A DNA stretch of 64,000 nucleotides, taken from assembly GCA_937926175.1 (NCBI GenBank), contig CALANV010000020.1, positions 1-64,000 on the forward strand. Direction: 5' to 3'. Every line of letters starts with the position of its first letter. Position 1 is the first letter of the stretch. This document shows, piece by piece, positions 18,067-25,582 of this stretch. Below the pieces are notes generated by a model that was not told the DNA's origin, made no database searches, and saw only the letters and a program-made list of their open reading frames with translations. The translations under genes were made by a program, and so were the position numbers. This stretch comes from an uncultured Rhodospirillales bacterium (GTDB taxonomy: Bacteria > Pseudomonadota > Alphaproteobacteria > CACIAM-22H2).

Positions 18067-18525
18067 TCAGTGACTGATTGCCGGCTCCACCGTCTGCGAG
18101 TGCTGCCCGCCCGGCTGCGAAATGCCTTCGAGCGCTTCACCGGTCTTCTTCGCCGACTGACGACGGGCGATGTCGCCGAGCGAAACGATGCCGACGAGCC
18201 GCTTCTCGCGATTCACCACCGGCAGGCGCCGGACCTGAAGCTCCGCCATGTTCTCGCAGACGTGGCTCACGTCCTCGTCGTCATAGCAGTACTTGACCTC
18301 GGCCGTCATGACATCGCGGACCTTGGTGTCCGGCCCCTTGCCCTGCCCGACGGCGCGGATCGCGATATCGCGATCGGTGATCATCCCGACCATCCGGTCA
18401 TTGTCGCCCACCGGCAGAATGCCGGCATCGATCCGCGCCATCGTCGTGGCGGCCTGCTGGATCGTCTCGTCGGGACTCGCCACGTTGACGTCGCGACTCA
18501 TCACATCACGTACTTTCATGGCCAT
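18067..18525 (-). CDS. Double CBS-domain protein
   Basis: A 152-residue protein made of two CBS domains (residues about 7-60 and 72-125), each opening with the VRDVM motif and containing the GMITDRDIAIRAV / GIVSLGDIAR segments. CBS pairs bind adenosyl ligands (AMP, ATP, SAM) and here stand alone with no effector domain, as in stress or dormancy-type CBS proteins. The first of two close ATGs (18525 and 18519) is preferred because GGAGG lies 7 nt before it. It is a single-gene unit bounded by a strong terminator. The regulated partner is unknown. Confidence 0.9.
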   Translation of the reverse strand: MAMKVRDVMSRDVNVASPDETIQQAATTMARIDAGILPVGDNDRMVGMITDRDIAIRAVGQGKGPDTKVRDVMTAEVKYCYDDEDVSHVCENMAELQVRRLPVVNREKRLVGIVSLGDIARRQSAKKTGEALEGISQPGGQHSQTVEPAISH

Positions 18526-18710
18526 GGGAGGACCTCCGTCGCAATTCATTCGTCGTCTTCCGCAACGGGTGCGGCAACGACGGGTTCCGGAGACGCGCTC
18601 TCAGGAGGTCATCCGGCACAGCCACGTTCAGGCACGGCCGTGCGGCGGTGCAGCCAAGCCGACTCGGGCCGGCCACGCCTACCCCACGCCAAGGAAATCC
18701 AGCGGAAGCC

Positions 18711-19760
18711 CTATATGGCGCGAAGAAACGCCGCGATGGACTTGTTCAGGAATTCGGCCTCGGCCGCGCTTGCGCCGGCCGCCTGGTGGCCTTGTATCGA
18801 AGGGATTTCCAGAAACTCGGCGCGCGGAATGAGCGACGCCGCGGTCCGCGCGGCCTCGATTGGATTGTACAAGTCGAACGGCGCGCCGATGATCATCGTG
18901 CGCGCCCGGACGCTCGCAAGCGCCTTGGCCAAGTCACCGCCGAAGCGCGGCTCCGCCGCGACGTCATGCGCATCATAGGCATAACTCTGATAAATCCAGT
19001 CGAGCGGATCGATCTGCATCTCGATCGTGTCCGCCACAAGCCGGTCGAAATACCTGCGCACGCTCGCCGCATCCGGACATTCGTCGGCAAGCGCCATCGG
19101 CGTCCGGTTCGCGAGGATACGCAGGACTCCGGTCCAGGCGCGCAGACCGCGCGTCGGCGTCGTGCGGAACCGCGACCCGTCCCAGGCCGGATCCGCCATC
19201 AGGGCGGCGCGGCAGGTTTCATTCACGGCGACGGACCAGGGCGTCGTCCGTGCCATCGGCGTCATCGCCACGATCGCATCCATCATGGCGGGATGACTCA
19301 CCGCCCACTGCAGGGCCTGCATGCCGCCCATGGACGCACCAACGACGGCGACGAGACGCTCGATGCCAAGCTTGCCCACAAGCACGGCGTGCTGTGCTGC
19401 GACCATGTCGCGAATGGAGAATCTCGGGAATACGCTGTGCGGCTGGCGGACGCTCGTGCTGGGTGACGTCGTCAGGCCGTTGCCGATCGCATCGATCGCG
19501 ACGATGAAAAACCGGTCGGTGTCGAGCGCACGCCCCGGACCGATCAGAAAATCAAGGCGGTGATGAGTCTGGCCGATCGCCGGACAGACGAGAATGACGT
19601 TGTCCCGTGCGGCCGACAGCCTGCCGTGCGTGACGTAGCAGACGTGAAAATCCTCGATCGCCGCCCCACTTTCGAGCGCAAAGCGCCCCAACCCGACGAA
19701 GTTATGCGGCGCATCGATCTGCCAGGGCAGCAGCGGCGGATGCCGGAACGGTGGTGTCAT
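18711..19760 (-). CDS. MetX-like alpha/beta-fold hydrolase or acyltransferase
   Basis: A 349-residue protein of the homoserine O-acetyltransferase-like alpha/beta family. The nucleophile elbow is VVGASMGGMQALQWAV (Ser about 144), with the acid in IIGAPFDLYNP and the His in SIQGHQAAG. True MetX enzymes usually show GPSLGG or similar plus homoserine-binding residues and pair with MetW; here the elbow differs and no methionine gene is near. The ATG overlaps the dehydrogenase stop by 4 nt, so it belongs to the TRAP catabolic operon and more likely hydrolyses an ester or thioester intermediate. Confidence 0.82.
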   Translation of the reverse strand: MTPPFRHPPLLPWQIDAPHNFVGLGRFALESGAAIEDFHVCYVTHGRLSAARDNVILVCPAIGQTHHRLDFLIGPGRALDTDRFFIVAIDAIGNGLTTSPSTSVRQPHSVFPRFSIRDMVAAQHAVLVGKLGIERLVAVVGASMGGMQALQWAVSHPAMMDAIVAMTPMARTTPWSVAVNETCRAALMADPAWDGSRFRTTPTRGLRAWTGVLRILANRTPMALADECPDAASVRRYFDRLVADTIEMQIDPLDWIYQSYAYDAHDVAAEPRFGGDLAKALASVRARTMIIGAPFDLYNPIEAARTAASLIPRAEFLEIPSIQGHQAAGASAAEAEFLNKSIAAFLRAI

Positions 19761-20860
19761 GCGAACGTAACGACGTACCTTACCCCCTCGCCGCGCGCCA
19801 TGGCGTCAAACCCGTCGTTGATCCTGTCGAGCGACAGGCGCGCGGTGATCAGCTCGTCGAGCTTGAGACGGCCGTTCAGGTATGCCTTGGCAAGCAACGG
19901 GAAGTCGCGCCGCGGGCGCGCCCCGCCATAGCTTGAGCGCGTGAAGCGCTTCTCGCCCATCAGCGAGCCCCAGCGGAACGAGACCATACGGTCGACCGCT
20001 ACCTTGCCGAGAAACACGACCTGACCGCCAGGACGAACCGCCTCCGCCGCGAGCTGGAATGCCGACTCGCTGCCGGCGGCCTCGAACACGTAATCGGCGC
20101 CACGCCCCGCAGTCAACGCCCGAATGCGGTCGAGCACGTCGGGCGCGCGGCCGTCGATCAACTCAACCGCCCCGAAGACCTTGGCGCGTTCCAGTTTGCG
20201 CGGATCGGTATCGACCGCGAAAATACTCTCGCAACCCACCAGCCGCGCACCCTGGATCACGTTCAGGCCGACCGCCCCGCAGCCGATGACGACGACATGG
20301 GCACCATAGGCGACCGGCGCAATGCGCGTCGCGGCGCCGACGCCGGTCATCACGCCGCAGCCGATCAGGCAGGCCCGGTCGAACGGGATTTCCTTGGGTA
20401 CCGGAATGGCACCCGATTCCGGCACGACGCAGTATTCCGCGTGCGAGGACACGACCGAGAAATGATGAACCGGCTTGCCGTCGAGCCGGTAACGTATCCC
20501 GCCGTCCATCAACTGGCCGCGCGGCTGCGTCGACGTGAAGACCTCGCACAGAATCGGCTGATCGCGTTCGCAGTAGAAGCAATGGCCGCAATGGGGGTTC
20601 CACGAGCACACGACATGGTCGCCGACGCGCACGCTTGTGACGTCGCGTCCGACGGCCTCGACCACGCCCGCCCCCTCGTGCCCCAGCACGATCGGCAGCG
20701 GGTATGACAGCGAGCCCTGGATCACCTCGAGATCGGTGTGGCACAGACCGCTCGCCCCCAGCCGAACCAACACGTCGGTGGGCTGCAACGCGTCGATCGT
20801 CAGTTCGCGAATCACAAGCGGCGTGTTGACCGCCTCCAGCACGGCAGCACGGAACTTCAT
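19757..20860 (-). CDS. Zinc-dependent alcohol dehydrogenase (class III-like MDR)
   Basis: A 367-residue medium-chain dehydrogenase. The catalytic-zinc residues are in GLCHTDLEV and GHEGAGVV, the structural-zinc cysteines in CGHCFYCERDQPILC, and the NAD fold in VIGCGAVGLNVIQGA followed by acidic D in FAVDTD, indicating NAD preference. The overall look is that of class III/NDMA-type alcohol dehydrogenases. The gene starts 3 nt after dctM ends and overlaps the MetX-like gene by 4 nt. It would oxidise an alcohol formed from or identical to the imported solute. Confidence 0.92.
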   Translation of the reverse strand: MKFRAAVLEAVNTPLVIRELTIDALQPTDVLVRLGASGLCHTDLEVIQGSLSYPLPIVLGHEGAGVVEAVGRDVTSVRVGDHVVCSWNPHCGHCFYCERDQPILCEVFTSTQPRGQLMDGGIRYRLDGKPVHHFSVVSSHAEYCVVPESGAIPVPKEIPFDRACLIGCGVMTGVGAATRIAPVAYGAHVVVIGCGAVGLNVIQGARLVGCESIFAVDTDPRKLERAKVFGAVELIDGRAPDVLDRIRALTAGRGADYVFEAAGSESAFQLAAEAVRPGGQVVFLGKVAVDRMVSFRWGSLMGEKRFTRSSYGGARPRRDFPLLAKAYLNGRLKLDELITARLSLDRINDGFDAMARGEGVRYVVTFA

Positions 20861-20863
20861 GCG

Positions 20864-22147
20864 TCAGTCCATCAATCGATTAGGAAGCCAGAGAACGAGT
20901 TCGGGGAAGAAGGTGATGAGGCCAAGCACGACGAACATGCTGGCGAGCAGCGGCAGCGCCTCTCTGGTGAACCGCTGAATCGGCACCCGCAGGATCGAAC
21001 AGCTGACGAACATGAGCGTGCCTACGGGCGGCGTCACGCCTCCGATCGTGAGGTTCACGACAAGAACTAAACCGAAATGGATCGGATCGATGCCCAGTTT
21101 CGTGATGACCGGGATGAAGATCGGCGTGAGCAGGATGAGGGCAGCGGTTCCCTCGATCAGCATGCCGATCCCGATAAGCAGGATGTTTATCAGAAGGAGC
21201 AATAGCCGCGGATCGTCGGTGAGGCTGATCAGGAACTGTGCGGCCCGTGCCGGGATACGCTCCCACGTCATGTAGAAGCCGAAGGCCGAGGCGGCGCAGA
21301 TGATCAGCATCACGGCGCTGGTGGCGATCACCGTCTCCAGAATGATGCGCGGGAAGTGCTCGAGCTTCAGCTCGCGATGGACGAAGAAGCCGACCAGAGC
21401 CGCATAGATGACCGTCATGGCGCCCGCCTCGGTCGGCGTGAACACGCCATAGCGGATGCCGATCAAGATGAAGGCGGCGATCGACAGGGCACCGAGCGCC
21501 TCGACGAAGGCGGTCCAGAGCTGACGGCCGCTCACCATCCGGTCGCGCAGCGGCATGTAGCCGCAGCGTTTGGCAACGAAGTAGATCGCGGCCATGAGGC
21601 CCGCACACAGCATCAGGCCCGGTACGATGCCGCCGATGAACAACCGGCCGACCGATGCATCGGCGAGGAAGCCGTACACGATGAGGCCGATCCCCGGGGG
21701 GATGATCGGCGTGATGACGGCCGAGCAGGCGGTCACCGCCGCGGCGAAGCCCGGCGCATAGCCGCGCTTGACCATCTCCTTGCCCAGCATCTGGGACTGC
21801 ATGGCGGCATCGGCGTTCGCCGATGCCGACAGTCCGCCCATCAGCGTCGCGAGCAGGACGTTGACCTGCGCGAGACCGCCAATCATGTGGCCGACGAGCG
21901 CGTCGGCGAAGTTGAGCAGCCGGCGCGTGATGCCGGCATAGTTCATGATCGTGCCGGCGAAGATGAAGAACGGCACCGCGAGCAGCGGGAACGATTCCGT
22001 GGCGCTTACCAACCTTTGAATGAAGATTTCGATCGGTACGCCGTCGGCGAAGATGAAGAACGTGAGCGCAGCGGCGGCGATCGCCAGCGCGACCGGCACG
22101 CCCAACACGAACAGCCCGAACATCACGGCGACGGGAAGGAACTCCAC
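20864..22147 (-). CDS. dctM: TRAP transporter large permease (DctM type)
   Basis: A 427-residue inner-membrane protein with about 12 hydrophobic helices. Family hallmarks are FPLLAVPFFIFAGTIMNYAGIT, ASANADAAMQSQMLGKEM and GLIVYGFLADASVGRLFIGGIVPG, plus the C-terminal LVVNLTIGGVTPPVGTLMF. It uses the sodium gradient to import the solute delivered by DctP. The start is a GTG at 22147, 3 nt after the dctQ stop. Complete and in the usual order dctP-dctQ-dctM. Confidence 0.95.
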   Translation of the reverse strand: MEFLPVAVMFGLFVLGVPVALAIAAAALTFFIFADGVPIEIFIQRLVSATESFPLLAVPFFIFAGTIMNYAGITRRLLNFADALVGHMIGGLAQVNVLLATLMGGLSASANADAAMQSQMLGKEMVKRGYAPGFAAAVTACSAVITPIIPPGIGLIVYGFLADASVGRLFIGGIVPGLMLCAGLMAAIYFVAKRCGYMPLRDRMVSGRQLWTAFVEALGALSIAAFILIGIRYGVFTPTEAGAMTVIYAALVGFFVHRELKLEHFPRIILETVIATSAVMLIICAASAFGFYMTWERIPARAAQFLISLTDDPRLLLLLINILLIGIGMLIEGTAALILLTPIFIPVITKLGIDPIHFGLVLVVNLTIGGVTPPVGTLMFVSCSILRVPIQRFTREALPLLASMFVVLGLITFFPELVLWLPNRLMD

Positions 22148-22150
22148 GGC

Positions 22151-22633
22151 TCACCCCGCGCCGTTGTCGATCTGGCGCCAGCGCGCCCACGCCGCCTGGA
22201 CGTATCGCACCATGAAGCTTGCGAAGCCGACCACCACGGCGGCATAAACCACGGACATGGGAATGCGCAGCACCGAGGACGGATTGGTCCAGGCCTCGGC
22301 CGTGAATTCGACGGCGAGGAAAAGGCTGTAGGCCAGAAAGACGAGGACCACCGCGTCGGCGAGCGCATTGACGGCACGACGTGGCACCGGCGGCAGTGCC
22401 GCAACGAACATGTCGATGCTGATGTGCATCGAGCGCTTGAGCGCGGCGCTCGCCCCCACGAAGACGACCCACGCGAAGGATATCGCCGCAAGCTCACCCG
22501 CCCACGCGGCCGGCTGGGCCGTGATGTACCGGGTCAAGACACCCCAGCACACGGAAAGAACGACCACGACCAGCGCGGTGCCGGCGATGATTTCCTCGAT
22601 GTTGCGAATCAGGGTGACGATGGCGCCCCGCAT
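22151..22633 (-). CDS. dctQ: TRAP transporter small permease (DctQ type)
   Basis: A 160-residue protein with four predicted helices, starting with the typical IRNIEEIIAGTALVVVVLSVCWGVLTRYI and the conserved WAGELAAISFAWVVFVGASAALKRSMHISIDMF block. The ATG at 22633 is chosen; a TTG at 22657 in frame has no ribosome site. It forms the membrane complex with DctM. It follows dctP after an 86-nt gap containing a strong hairpin. Confidence 0.92.
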   Translation of the reverse strand: MRGAIVTLIRNIEEIIAGTALVVVVLSVCWGVLTRYITAQPAAWAGELAAISFAWVVFVGASAALKRSMHISIDMFVAALPPVPRRAVNALADAVVLVFLAYSLFLAVEFTAEAWTNPSSVLRIPMSVVYAAVVVGFASFMVRYVQAAWARWRQIDNGAG

Positions 22634-22681
22634 CTGGTTCGCGAATCCCGAATGCAACGGATAAAGATGAAATCAGGAATG

Positions 22682-22704
22682 CGGGGCGGCAGCACGCCGC
22701 CCCG
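22682..22704 (-). promoter_or_regulatory. Stem-loop between dctP and dctQ
   Basis: A perfect 8-bp GC stem (GGGGCGGC / GCCGCCCC) extended by one C-G pair, with loop AGCAC, sits 16 nt beyond the dctP stop inside the operon. No T-run follows. Its place suggests partial termination or protection of the upstream dctP message so that binding protein exceeds permease. Confidence 0.65.
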
Positions 22705-22719
22705 TGTCCCGATACAGCC

Positions 22720-23697
22720 TCAGTTGGCCGCGAGGATCTGCGTCACAGTCTGATGCAGACCGGGCGTCCATTTCGGAAACGCGTTGTAGACGGACGCCGT
22801 CGCCTTCTGGAAGGCGGCGAGATCCACGTCCTCGACGATCGTGACACCGGCTTCCCTGAACTTCTTCATGTAGTCCTGGTTCATATCGAGGGTGAGCCGG
22901 GTCATCTCTTCCTTGGCCTTCGCCCCTTCCTCCAGCAGCACCGTCTGCACGTCCTTCGGCAGCCGGTTGAAGAACCCGTTATTCATGGGCCAGGTGACGA
23001 TGGCGGTGAAGTGGCCGGTCAGCGAGATCACCTTGCGCGTCTCCTGGAGCTTCGCCCCCCACAGCGATCCGAGCGGTGCCTCGGCCGCGGCGACGACGTT
23101 CTGCTGCAGCGCGTTGTAGATTTCGGACCACTGCACGGTCACCGGTCGCGCGCCCATCGCCTTGAACGTCTCGATCCACATCGTGTTCGGCGGCACGCGG
23201 ACGGTCATGCCCTGGATGTCCTCGGGGCGGCGGACCGGCTTGTCGGCGATGACGTGCCGCTGGCCGAAGAAGCCGCCGATCATGATGAGGCGGAATCCGG
23301 CCTGCTGCAGCTTCTGATCGATCGACTTGTACCAGTCGGAAGCCAGCAGCTTGTCGAACTCCCTGGGGTCCTTGACGATATAAGGACCGTTGAGCACGCC
23401 GATGTCGGGCACGAAGTCCGACAGGTAGCCGGGATCCGTGATGTTCATCACGTTCGCGCCCTGCCGGATCATCTCGTTGACTTCCTTGCCGGAGCCGAGC
23501 TGCTCGTTCGGGAAGACCTGGATCTGCACCCGGTTGTTGGTGCGCTCCGCCACCCTCTTGGCAAAGTTCTCGGCCGCGATATGCGCCGGCTCCGTTGAGG
23601 ATAGAGAGTGTGCGAACCTGATCTTGATTTCCTGAGCGCAGGCGAGCCCCGTAGACAGCAGGATCAAGCCGGTCGCAGCGCCAAGGATTCTGATCAC
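22720..23697 (-). CDS. dctP: TRAP transporter solute-binding protein (DctP type)
   Basis: A 325-residue periplasmic binding protein. A Sec signal (IRILGAATGLILLSTGLACAQ) is followed by the DctP start EIKIRFAHSLSSTEPAH. The ligand-carboxylate arginine is expected in GMTVRVPPNTMWIETFKAMGARPV, a hallmark segment. The GTG start at 23697 is well supported by GGGAGGA 7 nt upstream. TRAP binding proteins mostly carry organic acids; the PhyH dioxygenase and dehydrogenase in the same operon suggest an organic acid that is hydroxylated or a hydroxy-acid/alcohol derivative. Confidence 0.94.
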   Translation of the reverse strand: MIRILGAATGLILLSTGLACAQEIKIRFAHSLSSTEPAHIAAENFAKRVAERTNNRVQIQVFPNEQLGSGKEVNEMIRQGANVMNITDPGYLSDFVPDIGVLNGPYIVKDPREFDKLLASDWYKSIDQKLQQAGFRLIMIGGFFGQRHVIADKPVRRPEDIQGMTVRVPPNTMWIETFKAMGARPVTVQWSEIYNALQQNVVAAAEAPLGSLWGAKLQETRKVISLTGHFTAIVTWPMNNGFFNRLPKDVQTVLLEEGAKAKEEMTRLTLDMNQDYMKKFREAGVTIVEDVDLAAFQKATASVYNAFPKWTPGLHQTVTQILAAN

Positions 23698-23758
23698 GAT
23701 ATTTCCTCCCTTCTGTTGTCGCGTGGCCTTTGCCCGTTTTTCCCGGTCGCCGCGAGCC

Positions 23759-24601
23759 TCAGGCGACGGGACCGAGCTTTCCGGGCTGCTTTGCGCCTGC
23801 GTAGAGGATCCTCAACTGCCGATCGATGATGCGCTTGTGCCGCTCGACCGCTGCCGGATGAAGATCTTCCTCGGGCGACTGCTCATGCTCGAAATGACCA
23901 TACGTGTCAACGCCGCGGACGAGCAAGGCGCTGTCGGTCTCGCCCATCTTCTGGCGGACATAGGTCGGCATGTAGCGGATGGCGAAGCCGACCCGCGGCA
24001 GCGTCGCGCGATTCGGCTCGGAGCCATGCACGATGAGCACGTGGTGAAGCGACATCTGGCCCGGCTGCAGGACGACGTCGACGGCCTCGCGCTCGTCGAC
24101 CTTGACCGCGATTTCCTGTCCCCGCGACAGAAGGTTCTTCTGCTCGAACGTATCGGTGTGTTCCAGCTGCTTGAGGTGGGTGCCGGGCACGACCCGCATG
24201 CACCCCGATTCCGGCGTACTCGGGGTCAGCGCAACCCAAGCGGTCACGATGTCGGTGGACGACAACCCCCAATACGTCCCATCCTGATGCCATGAGACGT
24301 AGGTGCCGTCGTTCGGCTCCTTGATGAAGAACTGTGAACTCCAACAGAAGATGTTCGGGCCGATGACGTCCTCGACCGCGTCGAGGATCTTGGGATGACG
24401 CACCAACCGATCGATCAGCGTGAACAGAAGATGCGGTTTCTGGTTCAGCCGTCCTTCGATGCGGATGCCGTGCCGCGCCTCGACTTCACGCAGGCCGCGA
24501 TAAATCTCCGCGGCCTCGGATTCCGAGAAGATCTGAACGGGGAAATGGTAGCCGCGGGTATGATACGCTTCGACCTCGGCTGCCGTCAGTGTTTTAGGCA
24601 C
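23759..24601 (-). CDS. Phytanoyl-CoA dioxygenase (PhyH) family protein
   Basis: A 280-residue Fe(II)/2-oxoglutarate oxygenase of the PhyH family. The metal triad is visible as His105-x-Asp107 (SWHQDGTYWG) and a distal His near 192 (VLIVHGSEPN), followed by an Arg-containing strand for 2-oxoglutarate (PRVGFAIRY). The GTG start is supported by GGAGGGA upstream. It is the first gene of the operon that continues with dctP-dctQ-dctM, the alcohol dehydrogenase and the MetX-like hydrolase, and it faces the iclR gene. Likely it hydroxylates or oxidatively cleaves the imported compound; PhyH members also act on phosphonates, ectoine and quaternary amines. Confidence 0.9.
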   Translation of the reverse strand: MPKTLTAAEVEAYHTRGYHFPVQIFSESEAAEIYRGLREVEARHGIRIEGRLNQKPHLLFTLIDRLVRHPKILDAVEDVIGPNIFCWSSQFFIKEPNDGTYVSWHQDGTYWGLSSTDIVTAWVALTPSTPESGCMRVVPGTHLKQLEHTDTFEQKNLLSRGQEIAVKVDEREAVDVVLQPGQMSLHHVLIVHGSEPNRATLPRVGFAIRYMPTYVRQKMGETDSALLVRGVDTYGHFEHEQSPEEDLHPAAVERHKRIIDRQLRILYAGAKQPGKLGPVA

Positions 24602-24625
24602 GCGCGTCCCTCCTGCATTCTTATT

Positions 24626-24640
24626 TGAAAGTCACTTTCA
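24626..24640. promoter_or_regulatory. Perfect 15-bp palindrome, candidate IclR operator
   Basis: TGAAAGTCACTTTCA is a perfect palindrome around a central C in the 76-bp gap between the divergent phyH and iclR genes; a further half-site CTGAAAG follows at 24644-24650. IclR-family regulators bind short palindromes of this size and usually control the divergent operon. It also overlaps a possible -35 (TTGAAA) for iclR, which would fit autoregulation. Confidence 0.7.
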
Positions 24641-24655
24641 TATCTGAAAGCATCG

Positions 24656-24671
24656 ATTGACCCGAGTCAAT
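24656..24671. promoter_or_regulatory. Second inverted repeat in the phyH-iclR gap
   Basis: ATTGAC-CCGA-GTCAAT, 6-bp perfect arms with a 4-nt spacer, lies 15 bp from the first palindrome. Read toward phyH it contains TTGACT, a plausible -35 element, so a protein bound here would block the catabolic operon. Confidence 0.5.
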
Positions 24672-24677
24672 AGTCGC

Positions 24678-25442
24678 ATGCCACAAACCAACAACTACTC
24701 GGCCCCCGCACTCGAGAAGGGCCTCGACATCATTGAACTGCTCGCCGGTGACGACGGCGGCCTCACGCAGAACGAAATCGCACAGCGTCTCGGCCGCACC
24801 GTCGGCGAGATCTTCCGCATGCTGGAGGTGCTGGAGGCACGCGAATATCTTCGCCGGTCGCCGCGCGACGGGCGCTATCGCCTCACCCTCAAACTGTTCG
24901 AGCTCAGCCACCGTCATCCGCCGATCCGCCGGCTGCTCGATGTCGCGCTGCCGGAAATGCGGCGGCTTGCCGAAACAACCGGACAATCGGTCCATCTCAG
25001 CGTGCACCATGATCGACGCCTGCTGGTCATCGCGCAGGTCGACGGCTTCCGCTCGATGGGATTCTCGGTTCGGCTCGGCGCCCATTTCCCTTTCCGTCCG
25101 GATCGCGTCTCGGCACGGGTCCTGACGGCGTTCCAGGACGCCGAACGGCAGCGTCAGCTCCTCGCCGAACTATGCGATGGCATGAGCGCGACCACCCGCC
25201 GGACCCTGGTACAGCGGCTCGAGAAGATCCGTCGTGACGGCTTCGTCATGGAACCGAGCGACACGGTTACGGGCGTCACGGACATCTGTCACCCGATCTT
25301 CGATGCCTCGGGCCTGGCGGTCGCGGCGATGACGCTTCCCTACGTCCGCATCCGCGACAACGCCACGACGCTCGACCAGAGTCGGCAGCTCGCCGCGGCG
25401 ACCGCGGCAACCATCTCGGCCCGACTCGGTCACCGCCCCTGA
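24678..25442 (+). CDS. IclR-family transcriptional regulator
   Basis: A 254-residue regulator. The N-terminal winged helix (APALEKGLDIIELL, GLTQNEIAQRLGRTVGEIFRMLEVLEAREYL) is followed by the GAF-like effector domain (LPEMRRLAETTGQSVHLSVHHDRRLLVIAQV ... TDICHPIFDASGLAVAAMTLPY). The ATG at 24678 is preferred over a TTG at 24657, because the latter lies inside an inverted repeat likely to be an operator. It is divergent from the phyH-TRAP operon and most probably controls it in response to the transported compound or a product. Confidence 0.92.
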   Translation: MPQTNNYSAPALEKGLDIIELLAGDDGGLTQNEIAQRLGRTVGEIFRMLEVLEAREYLRRSPRDGRYRLTLKLFELSHRHPPIRRLLDVALPEMRRLAETTGQSVHLSVHHDRRLLVIAQVDGFRSMGFSVRLGAHFPFRPDRVSARVLTAFQDAERQRQLLAELCDGMSATTRRTLVQRLEKIRRDGFVMEPSDTVTGVTDICHPIFDASGLAVAAMTLPYVRIRDNATTLDQSRQLAAATAATISARLGHRP

Positions 25443-25451
25443 ACGCTTTCC

Positions 25452-25474
25452 CGGCCGGCCCTAAGGACCGGCCG
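25452..25474 (+). terminator. Hairpin after iclR
   Basis: A GC-rich stem (CGGCCGG-C-CC / GG-A-CCGGCCG, one internal mismatch, TAA loop) begins 10 nt after the iclR stop. A second perfect stem follows at 25497-25517 (CTTCCAC / GTGGAAG around C-T6). The pair probably ends the iclR transcript and insulates the Na/Pi transporter gene. Confidence 0.55.
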
Positions 25475-25582
25475 TTGGCGCCCGGAACCTAGGCGACTTC
25501 CACCTTTTTTGTGGAAGGTCGGTCACTTTTTCCTCGGCCTCCTGTTGCAGTTTGATTAGATTGGACCGAAGTAGAGTCGGCC

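Noticed and set aside
24657..24677. TTG start for the IclR regulator
   Set aside because: It would place the start inside an inverted repeat; the ATG at 24678 gives a normal IclR N-terminus.
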